Positions 7,767 to 16,875 of a stretch of DNA of 64,000 bases are shown here, piece by piece. Below the pieces are notes generated by a model, which saw only the letters and a program-made list of their open reading frames with translations, was not told the origin of the DNA and did not search any database. Origin of the DNA: Burkholderia sp. SRS-46 (GTDB taxonomy: Bacteria; Pseudomonadota; Gammaproteobacteria; Burkholderiales; Burkholderiaceae); NCBI RefSeq assembly GCF_004343775.1, contig NZ_PTXL01000001.1:620001-684000 (forward strand), read 5' to 3'. The position numbers and the translations under genes are program-made. The stretch's first letter is position 1. Every line of letters starts with the position of its first letter.

Positions 7767-8984
7767 TCAGCCTGCGCGGCGCGTGCCGGACGGTGCGGGG
7801 GCCGCGGCCTCGATGGTCGTGACGGCGGCCGGCGCCGGCGTCTTGTCGGCCGGCGTGGTCGAGACCGGCGCGGAAACCGGCGTGCGGGCGGGCGCCGACG
7901 CGGGCGTTGGGCCGGAGGCGGGCGCCGCCGACGACGCGGCTGCCGGTGCGGTCGCCGATGCCGGGGCGGGTGCGGAGGCTGGCGCGGCCGCCGATGTCGA
8001 GCCCGATGCAGACGCGGCAGCCGATGCGGAGGCGGCAGCGGATGCAGGCGCGGCAACGGATGCGGAGGCGGCAGCGGATGCAGGCGCGGCCACCGATGCG
8101 GGGACAGTAGCAGATGCAGGCGCGGCCACCGATGCGGAAGCGGCTGCAGACGCGGCAACCGGCGCCGACGCGGCGACAGCCGTCGCCGACGCCGACGCCG
8201 CAACCGGCACGGCCGCAACCGCCGCCCGCGCCACCGGCGCCGCCACGGCGGGCGCCGCGGAACCCGGCGCCACCGCCGGGCCCGATGCAGGCGCCACGGC
8301 GGAGGCCGGCACCGGCGGCGCGGCCGGCGTCGGCACGACCGGCGTCGTCATCTTGAGCGGCTCGCCCTGCGGTGTCGGCGCGGGCTCCGGCAGCGGCGTG
8401 ACGGGCTCCTTTTCCGCGGCCTTCACGGTTGCGCGGTCGCGGCGAGCCGGATCGACCTTCAGGAAATGGTCGACGAGATTGAAATAGCGCTCGTAGAACA
8501 CGCCGGCGGGAATCGTCTCGCTCGCGGTCTTCACGAGCGCGTCGTCGCTCGAGCCGATCGGCAGCGACAGCGAGCCGAACACGCTGAGACCGACGCTCGC
8601 CGACGTGTTGGATTTCTTCAGCGTATAGCGATCCTGCACGGCGTTCACGTACGCGATGCTCGACGTGCCGTCCGCGTTCGCGTCCGCGCACACCACGTGG
8701 AATTCGATCACCACGTGCATGTCGTTGCTCGGCTGGAAATTCTTGCTGCCGTCGACCGCATCGGCACGGGTCGAGACCGCGACGTAGCCCTGGCTCAGCA
8801 GCGCGCGGCGCGCGGCCTCGCAGGTCGCGTCGGATTTCGCGTGGAACGCGCGGGAATACGGGCTGGCGGTCGCGTCGAACTGCTCCTGCTGGTAGATCGG
8901 CTTCGGCGGCGACGAGCACGCCGCCAGCACGGCCGCGGCCGCGAGCGCGCACGAAACGGGGAACAGGCGAATTCGGTTGTGCAT
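7767..8984 (-). CDS. DUF2242 domain lipoprotein with Ala/Ser/Pro-rich repeat tail
   Basis: 405 residues from the ATG at 8984; an in-frame TTG at 8996 would add four residues. The signal peptide ends in a lipobox VLAAC with C23, followed by SSPPKP, so an outer-membrane or periplasmic lipoprotein is expected. Residues about 30-175 match the DUF2242 family (CEAARRALLSQGYVAV, then VIEFHVVCAD and FYERYFNLVDHFL). After a KEPVTPLPEP linker the last 200 residues are low-complexity Ala/Ser/Pro, coded in part by a 36-bp tandem repeat. Function unknown. It is convergent with the dehydratase gene with a 24-bp gap. Confidence 0.85.
   Translation of the reverse strand: MHNRIRLFPVSCALAAAAVLAACSSPPKPIYQQEQFDATASPYSRAFHAKSDATCEAARRALLSQGYVAVSTRADAVDGSKNFQPSNDMHVVIEFHVVCADANADGTSSIAYVNAVQDRYTLKKSNTSASVGLSVFGSLSLPIGSSDDALVKTASETIPAGVFYERYFNLVDHFLKVDPARRDRATVKAAEKEPVTPLPEPAPTPQGEPLKMTTPVVPTPAAPPVPASAVAPASGPAVAPGSAAPAVAAPVARAAVAAVPVAASASATAVAASAPVAASAAASASVAAPASATVPASVAAPASAAASASVAAPASAAASASAAASASGSTSAAAPASAPAPASATAPAAASSAAPASGPTPASAPARTPVSAPVSTTPADKTPAPAAVTTIEAAAPAPSGTRRAG
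8023..8160. repeat. 36-bp in-frame tandem repeat, about 3.8 copies
   Basis: Copies begin at 8023, 8059, 8095 and 8131; the last lacks 6 bp. The unit starts GATGCGGAGGCGGCAGCG on the plus strand and encodes 12 residues of the Ala/Ser/Pro tail of the DUF2242 lipoprotein on the minus strand. Copies 1 and 2 are almost identical; later ones diverge. Copy-number change would alter tail length without a frameshift. Confidence 0.85.
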
Positions 8985-9146
8985 GGCGTTTTTCAAAAGG
9001 CTCGGCCCGGTGCCGCGCCGGGGCTGCGCGCGCGTTGCGCGAAGATCGGATGGACGCCGCCGCGCACGGGCGCGGCAGGCGGGAGGCGCGAGGCAATCTC
9101 GCAGGGCCGGGGCGTCATTATAGTTTCGTTTGATGGCGCGCTCGTG

Positions 9147-10040
9147 TTACGTGGGGGTCGCATCGCGCGCGATCGCCAGCAATTTCGCGGTCAGCGGGTG
9201 ATGTTCGCCGCGCCGCGAACGGATCGCGTGGATCTCCTCGGTCACGTCGCCGGCGCGCCCGAGCCGCCGCAGCCCCCTCAGCATCGACGCGTCGTTCGCC
9301 CCCAGCTCGCTCAGCGGAAACACGCCGAGGCCGCGCGCCGCGAACACCGCCATCAGCGCGCTGTCCTCGAATTCGCCGACGATGCGCGGCACGATGCGCT
9401 CGGCCTCCAGCCAGCGGTCCAGACGGGCGCGCAACGCGGAATGGGCGGTCGGCAGCAGCAGCGGCAGCTCGGCGAGGCACTGCGGATAACGCTCGCGCGC
9501 GGCCTGCGTGACGAGCGCGGCGGGCCCGTACCAGTCAACCGGCGACGCGACGAGCCGCTCGCTCGTCACGCGCAGGTTCGCGTTGGGCGGCGCGGCCTGG
9601 CCCGCGAGCACCAGGTCGAGATGATGCAGCGCGAGCTCCGCGAGCAGCGCGTCGTGCTCGCCTTCGTGGCACAGCAGGCGCAGCGCGGGCGTGTCGAGCA
9701 CCGGCGCGAGGATCGCGTGCGCGGCCAGCTTCGAGATGCCGTCCGACAGGCCGACCGCGAGCCGTACCGTCGGCCGGCTCGCGGCGGCGCGCACCTCGTC
9801 GGGAATCAGCCGGCCGAGCTCGAAGATCGCCTCGGCGCGCGCGAACGCGGCCTGGCCGGCGTCGGTCAGCGCGACGCCGCGCCCCGCCGGCCCGAGCAGC
9901 TGGTGGCCGAGCGCCTTTTCCAGCTCGCGCACCTGCGCGCTGATCGTCTGCACCGCCATGTCGAGCCGCTCCGCCGCGCGCGCGAAGCCGCCTTCCTTCA
10001 CGACGACCCAGAAGTAATACAGATGTCGAAAATTCAGCAT
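9147..10040 (-). CDS. nhaR: NhaR-like LysR-family regulator
   Basis: 297 residues from ATG 10040 ([18 protein letters not shown]). The HTH with [25 protein letters not shown] and the sensor domain with [26 protein letters not shown] are those of the NhaR branch of LysR proteins, which in enterobacteria respond to Na+ and control an antiporter. Here no nhaA is adjacent; instead the divergent gene is a TerC-family membrane protein, which is probably its target. An ATG at 10139 would add 33 unlike residues. The symbol is by family resemblance. Confidence 0.8.
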   Translation of the reverse strand: MLNFRHLYYFWVVVKEGGFARAAERLDMAVQTISAQVRELEKALGHQLLGPAGRGVALTDAGQAAFARAEAIFELGRLIPDEVRAAASRPTVRLAVGLSDGISKLAAHAILAPVLDTPALRLLCHEGEHDALLAELALHHLDLVLAGQAAPPNANLRVTSERLVASPVDWYGPAALVTQAARERYPQCLAELPLLLPTAHSALRARLDRWLEAERIVPRIVGEFEDSALMAVFAARGLGVFPLSELGANDASMLRGLRRLGRAGDVTEEIHAIRSRRGEHHPLTAKLLAIARDATPT

Positions 10041-10050
10041 CGGATCGTGA

Positions 10051-10099
10051 CTTCGAAAAAACCGAACCAGAACTGCGATTGTCTCTGATTTTTTCGAAG
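10051..10099. promoter_or_regulatory. Long-spaced perfect inverted repeat in the nhaR-terC promoter region
   Basis: CTTCGAAAAAA (10051-10061) and TTTTTTCGAAG (10089-10099) are perfect 11-bp arms separated by 27 bp. The right arm overlaps the expected -35 region of the terC promoter (GATAAT -10 at 10112-10117) and the left arm lies 11 bp from the nhaR start codon. The position suggests dimer-of-dimer binding by the LysR protein. Confidence 0.5.
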
Positions 10100-10147
10100 C
10101 GCGCGGGGGACGATAATCGGGCTTTCCACTTTCGTTCACCGGACCCC

Positions 10148-10903
10148 ATGGACTACCTGCTGACGCTTGCCGCCGATCCCGCCGTCTGGGCGGCGCTCCT
10201 GACGCTCGTCGTGATGGAAGTCGTGCTCGGCATCGACAACCTGATCTTCATCTCGATCCTCAGCAACAAGCTGCCGGAAGCGCAGCGCGCGCGCACGCAG
10301 CGCCTCGGCATCGGCCTCGCGCTCGTGCTGCGGCTGGCGCTGCTCGGCACCGTCGCGTGGATCGCGCGCCTGACCGAGCCGGTGTTCACGCTGTTCGAGC
10401 ACGCGTTCTCGTGGCGCGACATGATCCTGCTCGCGGGCGGCCTGTTCCTGGTCTGGAAGGCGACCCGCGAGATCCATCACCACGTGTCGCACGACGGCGA
10501 TGGCGGCGGCGGGGCGAACGGCGCGGGTGGCCTGACGATGTGGGCGGCGGTCGGCCAGATCCTGGTGCTCGACATCGTGTTCTCGATCGACAGCATCGTG
10601 ACCGCGATCGGCATGACCGAGCACATCCCGATCATGTTCGTCGCCGTGATCGCCGCCGTGACGGTGATGCTGTTCGCCGCGCAGCCGCTCGCGCGCTTCA
10701 TCGACCGCAACCCGACGATCGTGATGCTCGCGCTCGCGTTCCTCGTCGTGATCGGCATGACGCTGATCGCGGAAGGCTTCGGCTCGCACGTGCCGAAGGG
10801 CTATATCTACGCGGCGATGGCGTTCTCGGCGTTCGTCGAGGGCATGAACATGCTGGCGCGGCGCGCGAAGGCGAAGCGTGCGGCGCAGGTGTCCGGCCGC
10901 TGA
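10148..10903 (+). CDS. TerC-family integral membrane protein
   Basis: 251 residues from ATG 10148. The start [20 protein letters not shown] and the motif [14 protein letters not shown], repeated as [15 protein letters not shown] in the second half, are the two intramembrane signatures of the TerC/Alx/YkoY family. About seven helices are expected. Family members export Mn2+ or Ca2+ and help metal loading of secreted enzymes; the ion here is not known. A His/Asp/Gly-rich loop ([14 protein letters not shown]) lies between the halves. The predicted leader is only about 24 nt, so no Mn riboswitch fits. Control by the divergent NhaR-like protein is likely. Confidence 0.85.
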   Translation: MDYLLTLAADPAVWAALLTLVVMEVVLGIDNLIFISILSNKLPEAQRARTQRLGIGLALVLRLALLGTVAWIARLTEPVFTLFEHAFSWRDMILLAGGLFLVWKATREIHHHVSHDGDGGGGANGAGGLTMWAAVGQILVLDIVFSIDSIVTAIGMTEHIPIMFVAVIAAVTVMLFAAQPLARFIDRNPTIVMLALAFLVVIGMTLIAEGFGSHVPKGYIYAAMAFSAFVEGMNMLARRAKAKRAAQVSGR

Positions 10904-10954
10904 GCGCGCGGCCCCGCGCCACGCTTTTTCCCATCGACTCCAAGGAGATCCACG

Positions 10955-11281
10955 ATGAAATGCCCGGTCTGCAAGACCCCCGACCTGCTGATCGCCGAAC
11001 GCCAGTCGATCGAGATCGACTACTGTCCCGAATGCCGCGGGGTGTGGCTCGATCGCGGCGAACTGGACAAGCTGATCGCGCGCGGTGCCGACGACGTATC
11101 CGGCCGCCGCTCCGATGCGCCCGCATACCGCGATGCCCCCGCGCCTCGCGGCCACGACGACGCGTGGGGCCGCGAGCAGCGGCCGCGCGACGACGATCGC
11201 CGTCACGACGATCGTCGCCCCGCGCCCCGCGAGTCATATCGCCGCAAGAAATCGGTGTTCGACATCTTCGATTTCGACTGA
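10955..11281 (+). CDS. TFIIB-type zinc-ribbon protein
   Basis: 108 residues. C3, C6, C24 and C27 (KCPVC and YCPECRGVWLDRGEL) form the zf-TFIIB ribbon shared by many small bacterial proteins. The rest is a charged Arg/Asp/His-rich low-complexity tail ending in RKKSVFDIFDFD. The tail pattern is common among homologues in Burkholderia; function is unknown. AAGGAG precedes the ATG. It follows terC by 51 bp on the same strand and may be co-transcribed. Confidence 0.85.
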   Translation: MKCPVCKTPDLLIAERQSIEIDYCPECRGVWLDRGELDKLIARGADDVSGRRSDAPAYRDAPAPRGHDDAWGREQRPRDDDRRHDDRRPAPRESYRRKKSVFDIFDFD

Positions 11282-11458
11282 GCGCGCCGACGCTGAAGTC
11301 ATGACCACGCCCCGTCCGGCCCCGTGCCCGGCGGGGCGTGCCGCATTGGGGCGCCCCGCGCGCGGTTGCCGCCGCGCAAGCCGCGCGGCCGCGGCCCGAC
11401 GCGCGCGCCGGCGGTTCGATGCGACAATCGCCGCGATATCAATGGAGACCAGACCGGA

Positions 11459-12382
11459 ATGGACACGGACATCAGACGCATCGCCATCGTCGGCGTCGGC
11501 GTGATCGGCGCAAGCTGGGCGGCTTTCTATCTGTCGAAGGGCTTCGACGTGGTCGCGACCGACCCGGCGCCGGACGCCGAAACGCGGCTGCGCGATGCGC
11601 TCGCCGGCTTTCTCGGCGGCGAGGCCGACACGCTGACGCAGCGACTCGCGTTCGACGCCGATCTCGCCCGCGCGCTCGACGGCGTCGATTTCGTGCAGGA
11701 GAGCGGCCCCGAGCGGCTCGACCTGAAGCGCGCGCTGTATCGCCAGATGGACGACGTGCTGCCCGCGCGCGTGCCGATCGCGTCGAGCTCGTCGGGCCTC
11801 AAGATGTCCGATATCCAGACGGCCTGTACGCATCACCCGGAGCGCTGCCTGATCGCGCACCCGTTCAATCCGCCGCACCTGATCCCGCTCGTCGAACTGG
11901 TGGGCGGCGCGGCCACCGGCCAGGACGTGATCGCCCGCGTGAAGCGCTTCTACGACGCGCTCGGCAAGGAGACGATCGTCCTCAACAAGGAGATGGCCGG
12001 CCACGTCGCGAACCGGCTCGCGGCGGCGCTGTTCCGCGAGGTGTACCACCTCGTCGGCGAGGGCGTCGTCAGCGTCGCCGACGCGGACAAGGCGGTCGCA
12101 TGGGGCCCCGGGCTGCGCTGGGCGCTGATGGGCCAGTGCCTGACCTATCACCTCGGCGGCGGCGCGGGCGGGATCGCGCACTTCCTCGAGCACCTGTCCG
12201 GGCCGATGACGAGCTGGTGGGACGATCTCGGCGCGCCGTCGTTCGACGCGGACGTCGACCGCAAGCTGGTCGACGAACTGCGCGCGATCCAGGGCGAGCG
12301 CTCGATGCAGGAACTCGCCGCCGAGCGCGACCGGCTGCTCGTCGCGCTGATCGACGCGCGGCGGCGCAGCTTCCTGCCTTGA
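11459..12382 (+). CDS. 3-hydroxyacyl-CoA dehydrogenase family protein
   Basis: 307 residues from ATG 11459, with GGAGACC upstream. A Rossmann GxGxxG (VGVGVIGASW, 11-20) begins the NAD domain. QESGPERLDLKR, SSSSGLKMSDIQ and AHPFNPPHLIPLVELVGG are the catalytic and substrate segments of short L-3-hydroxyacyl-CoA/L-carnitine dehydrogenases; the last holds the catalytic His. The C-terminal domain has VANRLAAALFREVYHLVGEGV. The size and AHPFNPPHLIPLVE signature fit L-carnitine dehydrogenase-type enzymes better than fatty-acid-oxidation proteins. No other carnitine genes are near, so the substrate is open. Confidence 0.85.
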   Translation: MDTDIRRIAIVGVGVIGASWAAFYLSKGFDVVATDPAPDAETRLRDALAGFLGGEADTLTQRLAFDADLARALDGVDFVQESGPERLDLKRALYRQMDDVLPARVPIASSSSGLKMSDIQTACTHHPERCLIAHPFNPPHLIPLVELVGGAATGQDVIARVKRFYDALGKETIVLNKEMAGHVANRLAAALFREVYHLVGEGVVSVADADKAVAWGPGLRWALMGQCLTYHLGGGAGGIAHFLEHLSGPMTSWWDDLGAPSFDADVDRKLVDELRAIQGERSMQELAAERDRLLVALIDARRRSFLP

Positions 12383-12425
12383 GTCGCCGCCGCGATCGCG
12401 GCAGGCCGGGGCGTGCTGCCGGCCG

Positions 12426-12695
12426 TTACTGCTGCGCGAGCGGCTGCGGCGCGTCGGCGGCCCACGCGGGCCGCACCGCGTCGAGCCGCGCGCGGTTGCG
12501 CGCGCGAGTCGCGTCGCTCGGCGGGTAGTCGGCGTCGGTGGTCGGCAGGTCGCCGTTGCGATAGGCCTGCTTCAGTTCGGCGAAGACTTCCGCGCGGGTC
12601 TTGCCCGGCGCGGGCGGCGTCGCATCGGTTTGCGCGAAGGCGGGGGACAGCAGCACGGCCGCGGCGGCCGCGACGGCGAATCGCATCACATTCAT
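12426..12695 (-). CDS. DUF4148 family secreted protein
   Basis: 89 residues from ATG 12695. A Sec signal peptide (MNVMRFAVAAAAAVLLSPAFA) is followed by the DUF4148 core KTRAEVFAELKQAYRNGDLP and DADYPPS. This family is expanded in Burkholderia; products are small periplasmic proteins of unknown role. It is convergent with the dehydrogenase gene and stands alone. An ATG at 12755 would extend it by 20 non-signal residues and is rejected. Confidence 0.85.
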   Translation of the reverse strand: MNVMRFAVAAAAAVLLSPAFAQTDATPPAPGKTRAEVFAELKQAYRNGDLPTTDADYPPSDATRARNRARLDAVRPAWAADAPQPLAQQ

Positions 12696-12837
12696 GGTGG
12701 GCTCCGAAAGAGAACGGCGGCGCGGCGTCGTGCCGTGCCTGCCGATGGAGCCCATTGTCGCGAGCGGGTGCTGCGCGGACGCTGACGCGTTCCGGGCAGG
12801 ATTGTCAGACGCAGCCGGGGCGGGGCCAGGAGGCCGG

Positions 12838-13686
12838 CTACAGCTCGGCCGCCGCGGCGATCAGCGTCGCCTCGAGCGCGAGCGTCGAACGCGACGCGGC
12901 GGCGGGGCGATCGATCACGTATTCGAGCTCGCCGAGCTCGGGCAGCCCCGCATCGAGCCGCGCGAGCCCGGCCGGGATCACGTAGCCCGCGAACGCGCTG
13001 ATCCCGAGCCCCGCGCTCGCGGCCGCGCGCAGCACGGCGATGCTGCTGCTCACCACCGCGATCCGGTACGGCCGCCCGGCGGCTTCGAGCGCTTCGAGCA
13101 CGCGGCGGCGCGACACGCTCGGCTCCGGGTGCAGCGCGAGCGGCAGCACGGATTCATGGCCGGTGATGCGGGAAGCGGGGCCGGTGCACCAGTAGAGCGG
13201 CTCGCTGCGGATCACGCGGCCGCGCCGGCTGCCGGCGATCCGCTTCGCGAACACGAGGTCGTGGCGGCCTTCGTCGAGCGCGTCGAACAGGTCGCCCGAC
13301 AGGCCGGTCGCGATCGCCAGCTCCACCTCCGGGTTGCGCTGCACGAAGCTCGCGAGCGCGGCGGTCAGGTGCGCCGACGCGAAATCCTCCGACATCGCGA
13401 GCCGCACCTTGCCCGACAGCGGCGGCCCGCACACCGACGTGACGGCCTCGTCCATCAGCTCGAGGATGCGCACCGCGTAGCGGAACAGCGCCTCGCCGTG
13501 CTGCGACAGGCGCACGTTGCGGGTGTCGCGCTCGAACAGCGGCCGGTCGAGCAGCTCCTCGAGGCGGCGGATGTGCTGGCTGACGGTGGACTGCGACAGG
13601 CTCACGCGCTCGGACGCGGCGGTGAAGCTGCCGGACTGGGCGACGGCGACGAAGCTGCGCAGCAGCTCGGGCGGTAACGGACGCAT
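12838..13686 (-). CDS. mdcR: LysR-family regulator, probable malonate-cluster regulator
   Basis: 282 residues from ATG 13686 (MRPLPPELLRSFVAVAQSGSF). N-terminal HTH includes SQSTVSQHIRRLEELLDRPLF; the remainder is a LysR sensor domain. It is transcribed away from madL with a 251-bp shared upstream region, the arrangement seen for MdcR in Klebsiella, Acinetobacter and Pseudomonas, where it activates the malonate decarboxylase operon and responds to malonate. The name rests on this context and on the family. I could not find one clearly best operator in the intergenic region. Confidence 0.8.
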   Translation of the reverse strand: MRPLPPELLRSFVAVAQSGSFTAASERVSLSQSTVSQHIRRLEELLDRPLFERDTRNVRLSQHGEALFRYAVRILELMDEAVTSVCGPPLSGKVRLAMSEDFASAHLTAALASFVQRNPEVELAIATGLSGDLFDALDEGRHDLVFAKRIAGSRRGRVIRSEPLYWCTGPASRITGHESVLPLALHPEPSVSRRRVLEALEAAGRPYRIAVVSSSIAVLRAAASAGLGISAFAGYVIPAGLARLDAGLPELGELEYVIDRPAAASRSTLALEATLIAAAAEL

Positions 13687-13937
13687 TGCTAAACCCACTG
13701 AATCGGTTTCGACAACTTCATAAATGGCCGGATATTGCGGCGCTAGTATCGGATCACGCCCCGGTGCGGCGCGCGAGTCGAAGCGCGCCGCACCGCGCCG
13801 GCGGCTGCTTCGGGCAGTCTACGGCATCCGGGCGCGCGCCCGAAACCGCATCATCCCATCGACCGCCCGAGAATGCGCTCGCCCGACGAGCCGCCGGGGC
13901 CGCGGCCCACCGCCGCGGGAGACACTGGAGACGACTC

Positions 13938-14333
13938 ATGATCATCTACGGAACCGCGCTGCTTGCGTTCTGCCATCTGGCCGGGCTGTTTCTCGGCGAC
14001 CTGCTGGGCGCCGCGATCGGCGTGAAGACCAACGTCGGCGGCGTCGGCATCGCGATGCTGCTGCTGATCGGCCTGCGCCTCTACCTGCACCGCCGCGGCT
14101 GGCTGCCGAAGGAGACCGAGGCGGGCGTCGGCTTCTGGGGCGCGATGTACATCCCGGTGGTCGTCGCGATGGCCGCGAACCAGAACGTCGTCGCCGCGCT
14201 GAAGGGTGGGCCGGTCGCGCTGCTCGCCGCCGTCGGCGCGGTGGTGATCTGCGCCGGCTGCATCGCGGTGCTTGCGCGCACCGGCCGGGACGACACGGCG
14301 TTCGCCGGTGTCCCGCAATTCGAACAACAGTGA
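13938..14333 (+). CDS. madL: Malonate transporter subunit MadL
   Basis: 131 residues with about four hydrophobic helices. It has the MadL pattern: MIIYGTALLAFCHLAGLFLGDLLG, then IGVKTNVGGVGIAMLLLI, and FWGAMYIPVVVAMAANQNV. MadL with MadM forms the two-component Na+-linked malonate carrier known from Malonomonas rubra. First gene of the malonate operon, followed by madM after 12 bp. Confidence 0.92.
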   Translation: MIIYGTALLAFCHLAGLFLGDLLGAAIGVKTNVGGVGIAMLLLIGLRLYLHRRGWLPKETEAGVGFWGAMYIPVVVAMAANQNVVAALKGGPVALLAAVGAVVICAGCIAVLARTGRDDTAFAGVPQFEQQ

Positions 14334-14345
14334 CGGGAGGCCGCG

Positions 14346-15113
14346 ATGCTGCAGATGCTCGAAAAAACCGTCGCCCATAACGGCCTCGTCGCGTCGTTCG
14401 CGCTCGTCGGCCTGGTCATGTGGATCTCGTCGATCGCGTCGCGCAAGCTCACGTTCGGCCGCGTGCACGGCTCGGCGATCGCGATCGTGATCGGCCTCGT
14501 GCTCGCCTACGTCGGCGGCGCGTTCACCGGCGGCCAGAAGGGGATCGCCGACCTGCCGCTGTTCGCGGGCGTCGGCCTGATGGGCGGCGCGATGCTGCGC
14601 GATTTCGCGATCGTCGCGACCGCGTTCGAAGTGCAGCCGGCCGAGGCGAAGAAGGCCGGGCTGGTCGGCGTGCTGTCGCTGCTGCTCGGCACCGTGCTGC
14701 CGTTCATCGTCGGTGCGTGCGTCGCGCGCGCGTTCGGCTATACCGACGCGGTCAGCATGACGACGATCGGCGCGGGCGCGGTCACCTACATCGTCGGCCC
14801 CGTCACCGGCGCCGCGATCGGCGCGAGCTCGGACGTGATCGCGCTCAGTATCGCGACGGGGCTCGTGAAGGCGATCATCGTGATGGTCGGCACGCCGCTC
14901 GCGGCCAATTTCATGGGGCTGAAAACGCCGCGCTCCGCGATGATCTTCGGCGGCCTCGCGGGCACCGTGAGCGGTGTCAGCGCGGGCCTCGCCGCGACCG
15001 ACCGTCGGCTCGTGCCGTACGGCGCGCTGGTCGCGACGTTCCATACGGGCGTCGGCTGCCTGCTCGGGCCGTCGCTGCTGTTCTTCACGACGCGCGCGCT
15101 GGTCGGCGCATGA
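14346..15113 (+). CDS. madM: Malonate transporter subunit MadM
   Basis: 255 residues, strongly hydrophobic, about eight to nine helices. Motifs such as FTGGQKGIADLPLFAGVGLM and GAGAVTYIVGPVTGAAIGA are those of MadM, the larger subunit of the Na+:malonate symporter. It works with MadL in the inner membrane. Preceded by GGGAGG near the ATG. A 104-bp gap to mdcA holds a TTAGAAT box (15181-15187), so an internal promoter for the decarboxylase genes is possible. Confidence 0.92.
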   Translation: MLQMLEKTVAHNGLVASFALVGLVMWISSIASRKLTFGRVHGSAIAIVIGLVLAYVGGAFTGGQKGIADLPLFAGVGLMGGAMLRDFAIVATAFEVQPAEAKKAGLVGVLSLLLGTVLPFIVGACVARAFGYTDAVSMTTIGAGAVTYIVGPVTGAAIGASSDVIALSIATGLVKAIIVMVGTPLAANFMGLKTPRSAMIFGGLAGTVSGVSAGLAATDRRLVPYGALVATFHTGVGCLLGPSLLFFTTRALVGA

Positions 15114-15217
15114 GCGGCACCCATCGCGCGCGCCGCTGAACGGCATCGGACATCATCATCAATCGGCGGCGGCGCCCGGCTTAGAATGCCGCTGAACCAT
15201 CGAAGCTGGAGAACTCT

Positions 15218-16864
15218 ATGACGGGATGGAATCACGCGCGACGCGCGCGCGATGCCCGCCTCGCGGCCGGCGCGCCCTTCGCGCAAGGCAAGCGGGTCGA
15301 CGCGCGCGACGCCGTGGCATTGCTGGAAGCGGTGCTGCGGCCCGGCGACCGGGTCTGCCTCGAAGGCGACAACCAGAAGCAGGCGGACCTGCTCGCGGTG
15401 GCGCTCGCCGACGTCGACAACACGAAGGTGCACGACCTGCACATGGTGCAATCGGGCGTCGTGCTGCCCGAGCACCTCGACGTGTTCGAGCGCGGCATCG
15501 CGAAGCGCCTCGACTTCGCGTATTCGGGCCCGCAGTCGCAACGCATCGCGAAGCTGCTGTTCGGCGGCAAGATCGCGCTCGGCGCGGTGCACACGTATCT
15601 CGAGCTGTTCGCGCGCTACTTCATCGACCTCACGCCGCAGGTCGCGCTGATCGCCGCGGTCAGCGCCGACGCCGACGGCAACCTGTACACGGGCCCGAAC
15701 ACCGAGGACACGCCGACCGTCGTCGAGGCCACCGCGTTCAAGGACGGCATCGTGATCGCGCAGGTCGACCGCATCGTCGACAAGGTGCCGCGCGTCGACA
15801 TCCCGGGCGACCGCGTGCATTTCGTCGTCGAGGCGGGGCGGCCGTTCTACGTCGAGCCGCTGTTCACGCGCGATCCGGCCGCGATCACCGAAACGCAGAT
15901 CCTCACCGCGATGCTCGCGATCAAGGGCCTCTACCAGCCGTACGGGATCAAGCGCCTCAACCACGGGATCGGCTTCAACACCGCGGCGATCGAGCTGCTG
16001 CTGCCGACCTACGGCGCGAAGCTCGGGCTGAAGGGCAAGGTCTGCACGCATTGGGCGCTCAACCCGCACCCGACGCTGATTCCCGCGATCGAATCGGGCT
16101 GGGTCGAACAGATCCACTGCTTCGGCTCGGAGGTCGGGATGGACGACTACATCCGCGCGCGCTCCGACGTGTGGTTCACGGGCGCCGACGGCTCGCTGCG
16201 CTCGAACCGCGCGTTCTGCCAGACGGCGGGCCTCTACGCGTGCGACATGTTCATCGGCTCGACGCTGCAGATCGACCTGTCCGGCCATTCGTCGACGGTG
16301 ACGGCCGAGCGCATCGCCGGCTTCGGCGGCGCGCCGAACATGGGCAGCGACGCGCGCGGCCGGCGCCATCCGAGCGAGCCGTGGCTGAAGGCCGGCGAGG
16401 AGGCCGACCCCGACACGCCGGCAGCGCTGCGGCGCGGCCGCAAGCTGGTCGTGCAGATCGGCGAGACCTTCGGCGACAAGAACGTGCCGATGTTCGTCGA
16501 GCAGCTCGACGCGCTGAAGCTCGCCGACAAGCTGCAGCTCGATCTCGCGCCGATCATGGTCTATGGCGACGACGTCACGCACATCGTCACCGAGGAAGGC
16601 ATCGCGAACCTGCTGATGTGCCGCGACAAGGACGAGCGCGAGCACGCGATCCGCGGCGTCGCGGGCTATACGGAAGTCGGTCGCGGCCGCGACCGGAAAA
16701 TGGTCGAGCGGCTGCGCGAGCGCGGCGTGATCCGGCGCCCGGAAGACCTCGGCATCGATCCGCTCGACGCCGATCGCCGCTGGCTCGCCGCGCGCTCGAT
16801 CAAGGATCTCGTGCACTGGTCGGGCGGGCTGTACGCGCCGCCGGCGCGGTTCCGCAACTGGTGA
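15218..16864 (+). CDS. mdcA: Malonate decarboxylase alpha subunit (acetyl-S-ACP:malonate ACP transferase)
   Basis: 548 residues, full length for MdcA (about 550). It transfers the ACP thiol from acetate to malonate, giving malonyl-S-ACP and acetate in the biotin-independent cycle. Diagnostic segments are GDRVCLEGDNQKQADLL, GPNTEDTPTVVEATAF and GFGGAPNMGSDARGRRH near residue 370. ATG 15218 has CTGGAGAA upstream. First of the soluble enzyme genes; the order mdcA-C-D-E-G-B-H is tightly packed with overlaps. Confidence 0.95.
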   Translation: MTGWNHARRARDARLAAGAPFAQGKRVDARDAVALLEAVLRPGDRVCLEGDNQKQADLLAVALADVDNTKVHDLHMVQSGVVLPEHLDVFERGIAKRLDFAYSGPQSQRIAKLLFGGKIALGAVHTYLELFARYFIDLTPQVALIAAVSADADGNLYTGPNTEDTPTVVEATAFKDGIVIAQVDRIVDKVPRVDIPGDRVHFVVEAGRPFYVEPLFTRDPAAITETQILTAMLAIKGLYQPYGIKRLNHGIGFNTAAIELLLPTYGAKLGLKGKVCTHWALNPHPTLIPAIESGWVEQIHCFGSEVGMDDYIRARSDVWFTGADGSLRSNRAFCQTAGLYACDMFIGSTLQIDLSGHSSTVTAERIAGFGGAPNMGSDARGRRHPSEPWLKAGEEADPDTPAALRRGRKLVVQIGETFGDKNVPMFVEQLDALKLADKLQLDLAPIMVYGDDVTHIVTEEGIANLLMCRDKDEREHAIRGVAGYTEVGRGRDRKMVERLRERGVIRRPEDLGIDPLDADRRWLAARSIKDLVHWSGGLYAPPARFRNW

Positions 16865-16875
16865 GGAACACGGCA

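Noticed and set aside
8023..8160. Regular 36-bp repeats considered as a CRISPR array
   Set aside because: Repeats are directly adjacent without spacers and keep the reading frame of the DUF2242 gene; no cas genes nearby.
10041..10147. yybP-ykoY manganese riboswitch upstream of the TerC gene
   Set aside because: The predicted leader is only about 24 nt and lacks the conserved riboswitch core sequences.
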